Assembly: GCA_030017355.1 (NCBI GenBank) | Contig: JASEIR010000032.1 | Coordinates: 1 to 15,603 of the forward strand | Length of the DNA: 15,603 nucleotides | Direction of reading: 5' to 3' | Source: Actinomycetota bacterium | GTDB taxonomy: Bacteria; Actinomycetota; Aquicultoria; Aquicultorales; Aquicultoraceae | In this document: positions 1 through 6,817 of the stretch, one piece after another | How the letters are laid out: the number at the start of each line of letters is the position of its first letter | How positions within the stretch are numbered: position 1 is the stretch's first letter | Translations under genes and position numbers: made by a program | The notes under the pieces: model-generated | Seen by the model: only the letters and a program-made list of their open reading frames with translations | Databases searched by the model: none | What the model was told of the DNA's origin: nothing

Positions 1-89
1 CCCCTCAGGGGGGAGGGTATTATATGGGCTCCCCTCCCTCAAGGGGGAGGGTATTTGGGTTTAGCTCCCCCTCAAGGGAGGGGATTTTT
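1..89. repeat. GC-rich palindromic tandem repeat, about three copies, cut by the window edge
   Basis: Three imperfect copies of a unit built around a CTCAAG core lie at about 1-28, 29-59 and 65-89. The cores start at 4, 38 and 71, a spacing of 33-34 bases. Each copy is self-complementary, with C-rich then G-rich arms around CTCAA, followed by GTATT or GATTT, so each could form a hairpin. The array continues beyond the left edge. It looks like an intergenic REP/MITE-like element; no open reading frame covers it and no function is assigned. Confidence 0.75.
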
Positions 90-90
90 A

Positions 91-118
91 CCGGTTGCCG
101 GTACCCGGTCTCCGGTCA
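91..118. repeat. CCGGT heptad repeat, four copies
   Basis: CCGGT occurs at 91, 98, 105 and 112, exactly seven bases apart, with two variable bases between copies. It directly follows the palindromic repeat. It is non-coding, and its role, if any, is unknown. It may be a slippage-prone microsatellite. Confidence 0.8.
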
Positions 119-186
119 GACTCCGAAGGAGCCTAATGCGGTGGGCAGCGGTCGTTACTTTATTTTGAACATTGCTGCTAGATAGC

Positions 187-205
187 TGTTAACTTTCAGT
201 TAACA
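187..205. repeat. Perfect inverted repeat over the stop codon of the 189-830 gene
   Basis: TGTTAACT and AGTTAACA form perfect eight-base arms around a three-base TTC centre. The repeat spans the TAA stop of the neighbouring gene. There is no T-run beside it, so it is a poor intrinsic terminator. It could stabilise the mRNA 3' end or bind a protein; neither is shown. Confidence 0.6.
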
Positions 206-830
206 CTGCTTCTTTAGCCTCACCTGTATCCACCTCATTGACTTCCTGAGAGCTCATCTCAAGTAATTTTCTTGCGGCTGTTCTTAGGACGTAGTCATAA
301 GCCTCTTTTGCAATCCACTCAACATAAGTTGGATCATCACGCAATACATCCCCAAGAGTTCTGTCAGCATGTTTGCCAAATGATAAGATAACGGCCTCAG
401 GATTATCGAGCCACTCAGATTTAGTTTCGTCTTCTCCATTCTTGGAGACATTTCTTTTACCGTTGTTCGAGCCCATTATTTGCTCATTTGCATTTATCTC
501 CTCAACTGCCGTCATTCCAACGTTTACCGCAATTCGAATTGCCCTTGCAATGGCACGAGTATCGGCCAGCCGGACAAGATGTGGCTGCATCGGCCTTTCA
601 GCTGATTCAGGCGATGCATCCCCCAGTGCCGAAAACACTCCCTGATCCGTCTCAACAATGGCCCTTACTATTGCAAGCATGCCATTATCTTTATTTGGCG
701 CTTGCAAAAGCTGGGTTTCAACTCGCTTAAGACCTGATGCGTGAGCCATATCAAGGAGGCCCTCAAAAAGGACAAAATCCCGGCCCTGGATTTTTTTAAC
801 GAATTTTGCTGGAAGTTTGTGTTCTGACAT
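189..830 (-). CDS. Rad52/ssDNA-annealing-like protein with ExoX-like C-terminal domain, SOS-controlled
   Basis: 213 residues. Residues about 8-110 resemble a single-strand annealing domain of the Rad52 type seen in phage and Firmicute proteins: a GLLDMAH segment, a GDASPES turn at 70-76 and a long helix with ADTRAIARAIR at 89-99. A polar linker (about 112-145) leads to residues 146-192, with FGKH, TLGDVL, DDPTYVEWIA and a terminal helix. That pattern is typical of the small C-terminal domain of exodeoxyribonuclease X-like proteins. No nuclease DEDD motifs are present, so nuclease activity is not expected. The ATG at 830 is chosen because AAGGTGG lies seven bases upstream; the earlier in-frame ATG at 860 falls inside a LexA box. 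The gene has its own promoter and operator, which fits recombination or DNA repair. The annealing role is inferred from sequence pattern; the C-terminal domain match is firmer. Confidence 0.8.
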   Translation of the reverse strand: MSEHKLPAKFVKKIQGRDFVLFEGLLDMAHASGLKRVETQLLQAPNKDNGMLAIVRAIVETDQGVFSALGDASPESAERPMQPHLVRLADTRAIARAIRIAVNVGMTAVEEINANEQIMGSNNGKRNVSKNGEDETKSEWLDNPEAVILSFGKHADRTLGDVLRDDPTYVEWIAKEAYDYVLRTAARKLLEMSSQEVNEVDTGEAKEAVLTES

Positions 831-851
831 TTCCTTACCACCTTTCAGTTG

Positions 852-865
852 CGAACGCATGTTCG
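852..865 (-). promoter_or_regulatory. LexA (SOS) operator upstream of the annealing-like gene
   Basis: CGAACGCATGTTCG is a palindrome with five-base arms. It matches the Bacillus/actinobacterial LexA box CGAAC-RNRY-GTTYC/G at every defined position, ending in G as in actinobacterial boxes. It lies 22 bases upstream of the ATG at 830 and just downstream of the predicted transcription start, a typical repressor position. Confidence 0.8.
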
Positions 866-891
866 TACTACCTATTAGAAATTGTAGTACG
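864..891. promoter_or_regulatory. Inverted repeat overlapping the -10 box
   Basis: CGTACTAC (864-871) and GTAGTACG (884-891) are perfect eight-base arms separated by 12 bases. The right arm overlaps the predicted -10 box and the left arm shares two bases with the LexA box. It could be a second operator or a 5' leader hairpin. Confidence 0.5.
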
Positions 892-909
892 TTGCAGCAA
901 CACTTGCAA
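881..909 (-). promoter_or_regulatory. Sigma-70 type promoter of the SOS gene
   Basis: Reading the minus strand, a -35 box TTGCAA (904-909) is followed by a 17-base spacer and a -10 box TACAAT (881-886, five of six consensus bases). This predicts a start near 874, so the LexA box at 852-865 would block initiation or early elongation. Confidence 0.7.
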
Positions 910-923
910 TGAACATACGCAAG

Positions 924-3221
924 CTATGCAGCCTGACCCCGCTCCCTTAATTTTTCGAGGAAATCTAGAATCATCCTTTGCTCAGTTGAGGCAATAAGCC
1001 TTCTTGTCTGCGAGACAGCATCAGGGTTTACCGAGACAGATGTTATCTCATGCTGAACAAGCGCTTCTGTAATTTCAGGATATACAGATGGCGCTTGGCC
1101 ACAAATCGAGGTTGTAACGCCATAGCGTCTGCAAACCTCAATTACATGAAACATTGCCTGCATTACTGACGGGTCTCGCTCATCAAACTCAGGGGCTAGC
1201 AACTCAGAATCTCGGTCTATCCCCAGAATTAATTGGGTTAAGTCGTTTGAGCCAATAGATATTCCATCTATGCCAACTTTGCAAAAATCTTCTATCAGCA
1301 AAACAGTTGACGGCACTTCTATCATTATCCAAAGTTTAAAGTCAGCTGATGTCTTTAAGCCTTCCTCTTCCATTACCTTCTTAATATCCTCTACCTCAGC
1401 AACTTTTCGTACAAACGGAAGCATGACCCATACATTCTTCAGCCCCCAGGTGTTTCTTACTTTCTTTATTGCGGCAAGCTCCATCTTAAAGACATCAGCT
1501 TCCTTTATATAGCGTGAGACCCCCCTGTAGCCAATCATAGGATTTGCTTCAGAAGGCTCGTATCTATCACCACCTGCAAGCTCTCGGTACTCGTTTGTCT
1601 TAAAGTCAGTAGTTCTATAAACAACAGGGCGGGGGTAAAAAGCTTGGGCAAAGGTTTTGAGCCCTTCAGAAAGCTTGTCAATAAACTCCTCTTGGCGCCC
1701 CTCGTCGATAAACTTCCTAGGATGCGTCCCAATTCCAGCAATCATAAACTCGGCTCGCAAAAGCCCAACGCCATCAACCGGGAGTGCTGCCGTTTGATCT
1801 GCTAACTCCGGCTCGGCAAGATTAACGTAAACTTTGGTTGCTGTAATCGGGACACCGGCCGTTACTGGAACAGCCTCCTCAGCACGTTTCTCAGGCAACG
1901 CCTTTGCTTTAATCTCGCCGGAATAGACTATACCCCGCGCCCCATCAACGGTGATTACATCACCGTCCTTTAAGACCTGCGTTGCCTTTCCTGTCCCAAC
2001 CACGCAAGGAATCCCAAGTTCGCGGCTAACAATGGACGCGTGTGAAGTTCGCCCGCCTGAGTCCGTAACAATAGCTACAGCTCTTCGCATGGCCGGGACA
2101 AAATCAGGATTTGTCATCGGTGTTACAAGCACATCGCCTTTCTTGACCTTATCAAGCTCCTCCTTACTACGGACAATTTTTACTATACCTGAGGCCATGC
2201 CAGCTGAGGCAGCAATTCCCTCAAGAATTACCTCGCCAGCCTTTTCCTTCACTTCAGCTTTCTCCACCGGAGCCAGTGTAGTTATGGGCCTTGTTTGCAC
2301 AAGATAGATGTTTCCTCCCTCAATTGCCCACTCCGCATCTTGAGGGAAGTTGTAATGTTCTTCAAGTATAATCCCATAGCGTGCAAGCCCTAATATTTCT
2401 TCATCTGTTAGCTTCTGCATACTGCGGCGATCTTGCGGGATTTCTACATGCTGGTTTCGCCCCTCCTTAAGCTCAATTTTCCAAGGCTGGCTTGAGATTC
2501 TTTTATCAACTATTTGCAGGTCACTTTTTCGGACAAGGTAGATGTCCGGCGTTACCTGGCCAGTAACAATTGCCTCACCAAGGCCAAAAATAGCTTCGAT
2601 CTCAATTTTTTCTCTATCATTGGTTAAAGGCTCAACGGTAAACATTACACCGCTTTTTTCAGACTCAACCATTTTTTGAACAGGAACAGCAATGCCGATT
2701 TTAAAGTGGTCAAAGCCTCTCTCGTGCCGATAAAAAATAGCCCGCGCTTCAAATAGAGATGCCCAGACGCGTCTTACTGCATCAACAACTGCATCTTCAC
2801 CTTTTACGTTTAGCAAAGTAACTTGCTGGCCAGCAAACGATGCTTTAGGAAGGTCTTCTGCTGTTGCTGACGAGCGAACTGCAACATAGATATCCTCTGG
2901 CCCAGAGAGACGCCTGTAAGCTGCTTTTATCTCCTTAGCCATGTCCATAGGAATTTCAGCGGATATGATTAGGTGTTTTATTGCATTTGAAACTCTACCC
3001 AGTGCCTGGTTATCATTGTAGTCAAGGTTGGCTAGCAGTTGTTTTATCTGGGGAGCCAGACCAGAGATATCCAAAAAACTGAAGTATGCCCTTGACGTTA
3101 TTATAAAACCTGGCGGCACCGGCATCCCCGCTCTCGTCATCTCGCCCAAATTTGCACCCTTGCCACCAACCAACCTTACGTCATCTTTGCCGACATCTTG
3201 AAACTGCACAATGTATGCCAT
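924..3221 (-). CDS. ppsA: Phosphoenolpyruvate synthase (pyruvate, water dikinase)
   Basis: 765 residues, the usual length for PEP synthase. The enzyme makes PEP, AMP and phosphate from pyruvate and ATP, the entry to gluconeogenesis in the cytoplasm. Visible in order are the N-terminal ATP-grasp domain beginning GGKGANLGEM, with AVRSSATAEDLP and the VQTRPIT end; the swivelling phosphohistidine domain with GGRTSHASIVSRELGIPC (catalytic His about residue 394); and the C-terminal PEP/pyruvate barrel with GVGLLRAEF, SIGSNDLTQ and ICGQAPS (catalytic Cys about 707). All key residues are present. The ATG at 3221 is chosen because GAGGTG lies six bases upstream and the protein then begins MAYIVQF; 16 extra upstream codons are open but have no site. 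It is transcribed away from the riboswitch unit. I see no convincing promoter for it. Confidence 0.96.
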   Translation of the reverse strand: MAYIVQFQDVGKDDVRLVGGKGANLGEMTRAGMPVPPGFIITSRAYFSFLDISGLAPQIKQLLANLDYNDNQALGRVSNAIKHLIISAEIPMDMAKEIKAAYRRLSGPEDIYVAVRSSATAEDLPKASFAGQQVTLLNVKGEDAVVDAVRRVWASLFEARAIFYRHERGFDHFKIGIAVPVQKMVESEKSGVMFTVEPLTNDREKIEIEAIFGLGEAIVTGQVTPDIYLVRKSDLQIVDKRISSQPWKIELKEGRNQHVEIPQDRRSMQKLTDEEILGLARYGIILEEHYNFPQDAEWAIEGGNIYLVQTRPITTLAPVEKAEVKEKAGEVILEGIAASAGMASGIVKIVRSKEELDKVKKGDVLVTPMTNPDFVPAMRRAVAIVTDSGGRTSHASIVSRELGIPCVVGTGKATQVLKDGDVITVDGARGIVYSGEIKAKALPEKRAEEAVPVTAGVPITATKVYVNLAEPELADQTAALPVDGVGLLRAEFMIAGIGTHPRKFIDEGRQEEFIDKLSEGLKTFAQAFYPRPVVYRTTDFKTNEYRELAGGDRYEPSEANPMIGYRGVSRYIKEADVFKMELAAIKKVRNTWGLKNVWVMLPFVRKVAEVEDIKKVMEEEGLKTSADFKLWIMIEVPSTVLLIEDFCKVGIDGISIGSNDLTQLILGIDRDSELLAPEFDERDPSVMQAMFHVIEVCRRYGVTTSICGQAPSVYPEITEALVQHEITSVSVNPDAVSQTRRLIASTEQRMILDFLEKLRERGQAA

Positions 3222-3320
3222 AACACCCACCTCAACAAAATTCTTTGACATATACATGCCCAAAAACATTTACATACCTAAAAACTAGCGCTGGAAGAAA
3301 GACAGCGGATTGGCTAGCCC

Positions 3321-3349
3321 TTGCAACCAGGGGCCACTAACTGTATACT
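3321..3349 (+). promoter_or_regulatory. Promoter of the c-di-AMP riboswitch / aminomutase unit
   Basis: TTGCAA (3321-3326), a 17-base spacer and TATACT (3344-3349, five of six consensus bases). The predicted start, near 3356, coincides with the first base-paired residues of the riboswitch, which supports both calls. The -35 hexamer and spacer length are the same as in the SOS gene promoter. Confidence 0.75.
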
Positions 3350-3355
3350 TTAATT

Positions 3356-3470
3356 AACGCTGAATTCTTAAAAAGAAGCGGGGGAACCAAATCCGGGGTG
3401 AATCGGCGCCGACAATGCCGTAGGGTACCTTCAACCCGAACCCGTCAGCTAACCTCGTAAGCGTTGAAGG
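3356..3470 (+). promoter_or_regulatory. Cyclic di-AMP riboswitch (ydaO-yuaA class)
   Basis: The conserved core of the ydaO class is present: AGCGGGGGAACC (3377-3388), GGGGTGAATC (3395-3404), a CGGC/GCCG hairpin (3404-3407 with 3417-3420), TAGGGTACC, then CCGAACCCGTCAG and the hallmark GTCAGCTAACCTCGTA (3444-3459). CGC (3358-3360) can close with GCG (3461-3463), and CCTTCAAC (3428-3435) pairs perfectly with GTTGAAGG (3463-3470). Known members bind c-di-AMP and usually lower expression of potassium-transport, osmolyte and cell-wall genes when it is abundant. Here it lies in the leader of a KamA-family gene, about 145 bases before the start codon. Confidence 0.93.
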
Positions 3471-3595
3471 GGTGTATCTGGCTACGGATACATTGGGAAA
3501 AGTTCCGCGGTTTAACACCCCAAAACAATATAAGATAATTAAGCAATTCTTTAAAAAGTCTACCGCAAATTAAGGATTAACGGATTATTGCTTAA
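3469..3595 (+). promoter_or_regulatory. Possible riboswitch expression platform
   Basis: Two inverted repeats follow the aptamer. GGGGTGT (3469-3475) pairs with ACACCCC (3515-3521), sharing two G residues with the last aptamer helix, and encloses smaller hairpins (GTATC/GATAC, GGAA/TTCC). TTAAGCAAT (3539-3547) pairs with ATTGCTTAA (3587-3595), ending nine bases before the ribosome binding site. Neither is followed by a T-run, so a simple intrinsic terminator is not seen. The first stem may compete with the ligand-bound aptamer. The mechanism is unresolved. Confidence 0.45.
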
Positions 3596-3614
3596 AAAAC
3601 GGGAAGGAGTCCCA

Positions 3615-4868
3615 ATGTCTGTTTCTGAACGCAATCTAAAGCGATCACGGGTAGCTAAACAATTATCGGCAAAAGAGCGGATGGGCATGCTAAAGGAATA
3701 TGCCTCAGAATTTTTATCTGCCAAGCATTATATTGATACAGGCTTCTCTATACAAGAAGAAGCGCGAGAGATTAAGATGCGCATACTTCAACTATTCAAT
3801 GCCACTGAAAAAGACTGGCAGAACTGGCGGTGGCATCTAAAAAACCGCATTGCTGATGCCAAAACCTTGTCAAAGATAATAAAGCTTGCCTCGAAAGAAA
3901 TAGAGAAGATTAACCAAGTTAGCGAAATCTTTCGTTGGGCGATATCACCATACTATGTCAGTCTCATGTCGCCTACGGACATTTGGGGGCCAATAAGGCG
4001 TCAATCTATCCCTTCGATCCTTGAACTATATGACCACTCTGGTGTAGATGACCCATCGGCCGAGGAAGATACCTCGCCCGTTGAGGCAGTAGTAAGGCGC
4101 TATCCGGATAGGCTGATTATTAACGCTACAAATCAATGTGCAACTTTTTGCCGGCACTGCCAGCGAAGGAGAAAGATAGGAAAGCAAGATTACTCTGTTT
4201 CAAAAGGCAAGCTTAAAGAAGCCATTGCTTATATCAAGGAAAACGAAGAAATAAGGGATGTGATAATTACCGGTGGAGACCCGCTTCTACTTTCCGATGG
4301 CACCATTGAATGGCTTTTAAGCGAGCTAAGCCAAATTGAGCATGTCGAAATCAAACGCATAGGAACTCGTACGCTTGCAACACTGCCACAAAGAATCACC
4401 GATAATTTATGCAAAATCATTGAGAAATATCCCCCTGTATACATAGTGACCCAATTTAACCACCCACGTGAAGTAACACCAGATGCAGCTAAAGCGTGCG
4501 ATAAATTAATAAAAGCAGGTGCAGTTATCAATAATCAAACCGTTCTTCTAAAAGGCGTCAACAACAGTCCACATGTCATGAGGGTTTTAAATCATGAGTT
4601 GCTAAAAATACGCGTGCAGCCATATTATCTCTTCCAAGCTAAACCAGTTCGCGGTACTTCCCATTTTATAACCTCAATAAAAGAAGGCTTGGAAATAATG
4701 CGCGCGCTTCGTGGCCATACGTCAGGACTTGCCGTACCGCAATATGTTGTTAGTGCGCCCGGCGGGCTAGGCAAGGTCCCTGTTTGCGAAGCAAATATTT
4801 GGCAGGATGGAAATGGCGGGATACTCTTAAAGACGTGGGAAGGGAAATACGTAAGTTACTCGTTTTAA
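3615..4868 (+). CDS. KamA-family radical SAM aminomutase, probably glutamate 2,3-aminomutase
   Basis: 417 residues. Radical SAM, PLP-dependent 2,3-aminomutase, cytoplasmic. The iron-sulfur motif CATFCRHC places Cys175, 179 and 182 (CX3CX2C). GGDPLLLSD follows, the carboxylate-binding Arg is kept at 184, and the PLP lysine is Lys387 in APGGLGK. Compared with clostridial lysine 2,3-aminomutase, Asp293 and Asp330, which hold the lysine side chain, are replaced by Lys343 (QAKPVRG) and Ser380 (YVVSAPGG). As I recall, glutamate 2,3-aminomutase has Lys and Asn at these sites and a similarly extended N-terminus, about 50 residues longer here. The zinc-binding Cys268 equivalent and the Cys-rich C-terminal tail are also missing. 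Glutamate to beta-glutamate is therefore the best guess. AAGGAG five bases before the ATG fixes the start; an upstream in-frame ATG at 3588 has no site. Expression is under the c-di-AMP riboswitch. Family is near certain, substrate inferred. Confidence 0.92.
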   Translation: MSVSERNLKRSRVAKQLSAKERMGMLKEYASEFLSAKHYIDTGFSIQEEAREIKMRILQLFNATEKDWQNWRWHLKNRIADAKTLSKIIKLASKEIEKINQVSEIFRWAISPYYVSLMSPTDIWGPIRRQSIPSILELYDHSGVDDPSAEEDTSPVEAVVRRYPDRLIINATNQCATFCRHCQRRRKIGKQDYSVSKGKLKEAIAYIKENEEIRDVIITGGDPLLLSDGTIEWLLSELSQIEHVEIKRIGTRTLATLPQRITDNLCKIIEKYPPVYIVTQFNHPREVTPDAAKACDKLIKAGAVINNQTVLLKGVNNSPHVMRVLNHELLKIRVQPYYLFQAKPVRGTSHFITSIKEGLEIMRALRGHTSGLAVPQYVVSAPGGLGKVPVCEANIWQDGNGGILLKTWEGKYVSYSF

Positions 4869-4899
4869 GTTAATTTCTTCTGCCTACCAGGAGGATACT

Positions 4900-5088
4900 A
4901 TGCTAAATTTTAATTGTCACCTAGAGCTGAGAAACTGCCCTGAAAAATTGAAGATTTGCTGCCAGTTCTGCAGACTTAACTATTCACCCTGCGAAGGAAA
5001 ATGCAGCGGGTGCTGGAACGAACAAGTTGAGGAAAATCCTAATATAAACCGCAGGTTGGCAGCTGGCTTATGCGGACTCTCACCATAA
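4900..5088 (+). CDS. Small cysteine-rich protein, function unknown
   Basis: 62 residues with nine cysteines (6, 13, 20, 21, 24, 31, 35, 38, 58), including CCxxC and CxxxCxxC arrangements typical of zinc or iron-sulfur binding. There is no signal peptide or membrane segment. The start is well supported: AGGAGG sits five bases before the ATG, and the gene begins 31 bases after the aminomutase stop, so it is probably cotranscribed under the same riboswitch. I do not recognise the family. The partner aminomutase lacks the zinc-binding tail of lysine 2,3-aminomutase, so a metal-binding accessory role is conceivable but unproven. Its 3' end overlaps the debranching-enzyme gene on the other strand by nine bases. 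Confidence 0.7.
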   Translation: MLNFNCHLELRNCPEKLKICCQFCRLNYSPCEGKCSGCWNEQVEENPNINRRLAAGLCGLSP

Positions 5089-6813
5089 TGACAGGCGTTT
5101 TGTTAGATAAATATAGGCCGCTGCCGAGAACCCTTGAAGGCCACAACCCCAAGATTCAAGTGCTTGGGCTGAGCTTATCTCGCCTGGCCGGCCAATGTAG
5201 TTATGCCAGAGTATTTCCTCAGTCGAGGCATTGAGAATACTACCTATATAATCTGCATATTTCTTTCTATCTAGGTTATATAGGACAAGAGCAGCAATGT
5301 TGTTCACAAAGAACCAGCTATCACCATTGTGATAGCTTATATCACTCTCGCCAGCAGATACCGGACAAAAACGCTTATCATAGATATCGATTGATGAGAG
5401 GCCTCCCCATTTAAGCCAGAGTGACGGCAAAACCCTATCAAAGCATGCCATCCACTCTTCCTTGCTTAAAATTTCAGGCGCAAAAAACGATGCAAGAAAT
5501 ACGTTAGGCCGAATTGTCTTATCAAAAAGCCGATCGTATAAGTAGCCATCAGCAAAATAATGCTTTCTGATGCTTGCTAGCAGGCCTTGCCTTTTTTCTT
5601 CGTAGCAGCGGCTGCCGGTTAATACATAAGCAAGGTGGATAGCCTTGCTATAGAGGGCCTGTGTTTCAAGGGGATAGCCAGCCCTTCCAATGCTATCCAT
5701 CCAGCTTTCCTTTTCTTCTGACGGAATAAAGCCATACTCGTTTTCTGTCTCTTCAAGTAGCTGAATTGAATTTATAACCTTGCTAGCTAGAATTTCTCTC
5801 TCTTGCTTGCCAAGGGAAATTCCACTGAAAAGAATTGCCCAAGCCAAAAGGCCAAGGCCATCGGAGCAGCAATTCGTGCCACCAAAGATAACTGGCAATT
5901 TGCCACCGTTCCAGCTTGCATGCACATACTTTGAAATAATAGCTCGTGCCTTTTGCTTCGGCAAAGCCGGAACTGAAATGAGCTCATCTCTAACCCACGG
6001 CTTTGTAAACCATGGCATACCAGCAAGCATTCTATCTTTAATGAAGAGATCGTTAAGAGAATCCTTGGCGTATGCCTTTGCAATATCAACTGCTTCTTTG
6101 TGTGCTCCATCGCCAGCTTCCCTAGGCTTTGTTGGCTTGGTTATTAGATTATCAATGCATGAAAAATTTGAATATCTTCTTGCCCTTGCAAGAGCTTCTG
6201 TCTCAGATATTCCAAATGCAAAAACCAGCTTCTTGGCGTTAAATTTTCCCAGATCGTACTCATAAATGGTTGTTGGCTCAGAATTTCTTTGTCTGTCTCG
6301 CTCATATTCGATGGGCACCCAGTTCTTAAGCGGTTGGAACTTTCCATCATGAAGTATAGCCATAAATATCGGCTCGATAAAATAATCATCGCTATAGCGA
6401 ACAACAACAGCTTCCCCATCTTCATAGAAATGGTATTCCCGCCCCCACTGAGGGATATAAAATTGATGCCTCATATCTAAGCGCACGGTAAGGTCGCTCT
6501 TTGTTGAGGCCTCAAAGACAAGTACGGGCTCATCCTTTGCGATCATAAAAGTTGCGGATTGCTGCCCGCACTTAACAACAGTCAACCCCTTGCCTTGGTA
6601 GAATTCAAAACTGCTTGGCACATCCTGGCAAATTATCCGGGAGAGAGTTTTAAAGAAGATATCTCCTTGCATCACAAAAAAACCCTCGTAGCGTGATTGT
6701 GGGGTGTTATAAAAAGTAGCAAAGTCCTTACGGTTGTTTACTAGGATAAATGCAACCGGATAATTCACACTTTTAGTAATTGCATTGCTGCCGACAATGT
6801 GAGTAACATCCAC
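5080..6813 (-). CDS. Glycogen debranching enzyme (amylo-alpha-1,6-glucosidase type)
   Basis: 577 residues. An N-terminal beta-rich domain (about 1-230) precedes an (alpha/alpha)6 barrel typical of the GDE_C/GH133-like family. Barrel signatures are GMPWFTKPWVRDEL (265-278), SWMD (370-373), GYPLETQALYSKAI (379-392), YHNGDSW (494-500) and GEISSAQALESWGCGLQGFSAA-like sequence (544-565). It should cleave alpha-1,6 branches in the cytoplasmic glucan. It is slightly shorter than many archaeal relatives but complete at both ends. The start is GTG at 6813 with AAGGGA upstream. It is the last gene of the glucan operon, four bases after the GalT-like stop. No terminator is visible after it. Catalytic acids were not assigned individually. 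Confidence 0.87.
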   Translation of the reverse strand: MDVTHIVGSNAITKSVNYPVAFILVNNRKDFATFYNTPQSRYEGFFVMQGDIFFKTLSRIICQDVPSSFEFYQGKGLTVVKCGQQSATFMIAKDEPVLVFEASTKSDLTVRLDMRHQFYIPQWGREYHFYEDGEAVVVRYSDDYFIEPIFMAILHDGKFQPLKNWVPIEYERDRQRNSEPTTIYEYDLGKFNAKKLVFAFGISETEALARARRYSNFSCIDNLITKPTKPREAGDGAHKEAVDIAKAYAKDSLNDLFIKDRMLAGMPWFTKPWVRDELISVPALPKQKARAIISKYVHASWNGGKLPVIFGGTNCCSDGLGLLAWAILFSGISLGKQEREILASKVINSIQLLEETENEYGFIPSEEKESWMDSIGRAGYPLETQALYSKAIHLAYVLTGSRCYEEKRQGLLASIRKHYFADGYLYDRLFDKTIRPNVFLASFFAPEILSKEEWMACFDRVLPSLWLKWGGLSSIDIYDKRFCPVSAGESDISYHNGDSWFFVNNIAALVLYNLDRKKYADYIGSILNASTEEILWHNYIGRPGEISSAQALESWGCGLQGFSAAAYIYLTKRLSLW

Positions 6814-6817
6814 CGTA

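Noticed and set aside
1..118. CRISPR array
   Set aside because: Copies are imperfect, self-complementary and nearly contiguous, with no unique spacers and no cas genes nearby.
831..860. Start of the annealing-like gene at the ATG at 860
   Set aside because: That codon lies inside the LexA operator and has no ribosome binding site; ATG 830 has AAGGTGG at good spacing.
1951..2307. 118-codon plus-strand open frame inside ppsA
   Set aside because: Opposite-strand shadow of a well-conserved enzyme; no ribosome binding site and no recognisable protein features.
3469..3521. Intrinsic terminator after the riboswitch
   Set aside because: A stem exists but is followed by CAAAACAATA, not a T-run.
3615..4868. 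Plain lysine 2,3-aminomutase (first gene of the beta-lysine pathway)
   Set aside because: Both lysine side-chain aspartates are replaced, the zinc tail is absent and no beta-lysine acetyltransferase follows.
5780..6265. 161-codon plus-strand open frame inside the debranching enzyme gene
   Set aside because: Antisense shadow; the minus-strand gene is intact with family motifs across this stretch.
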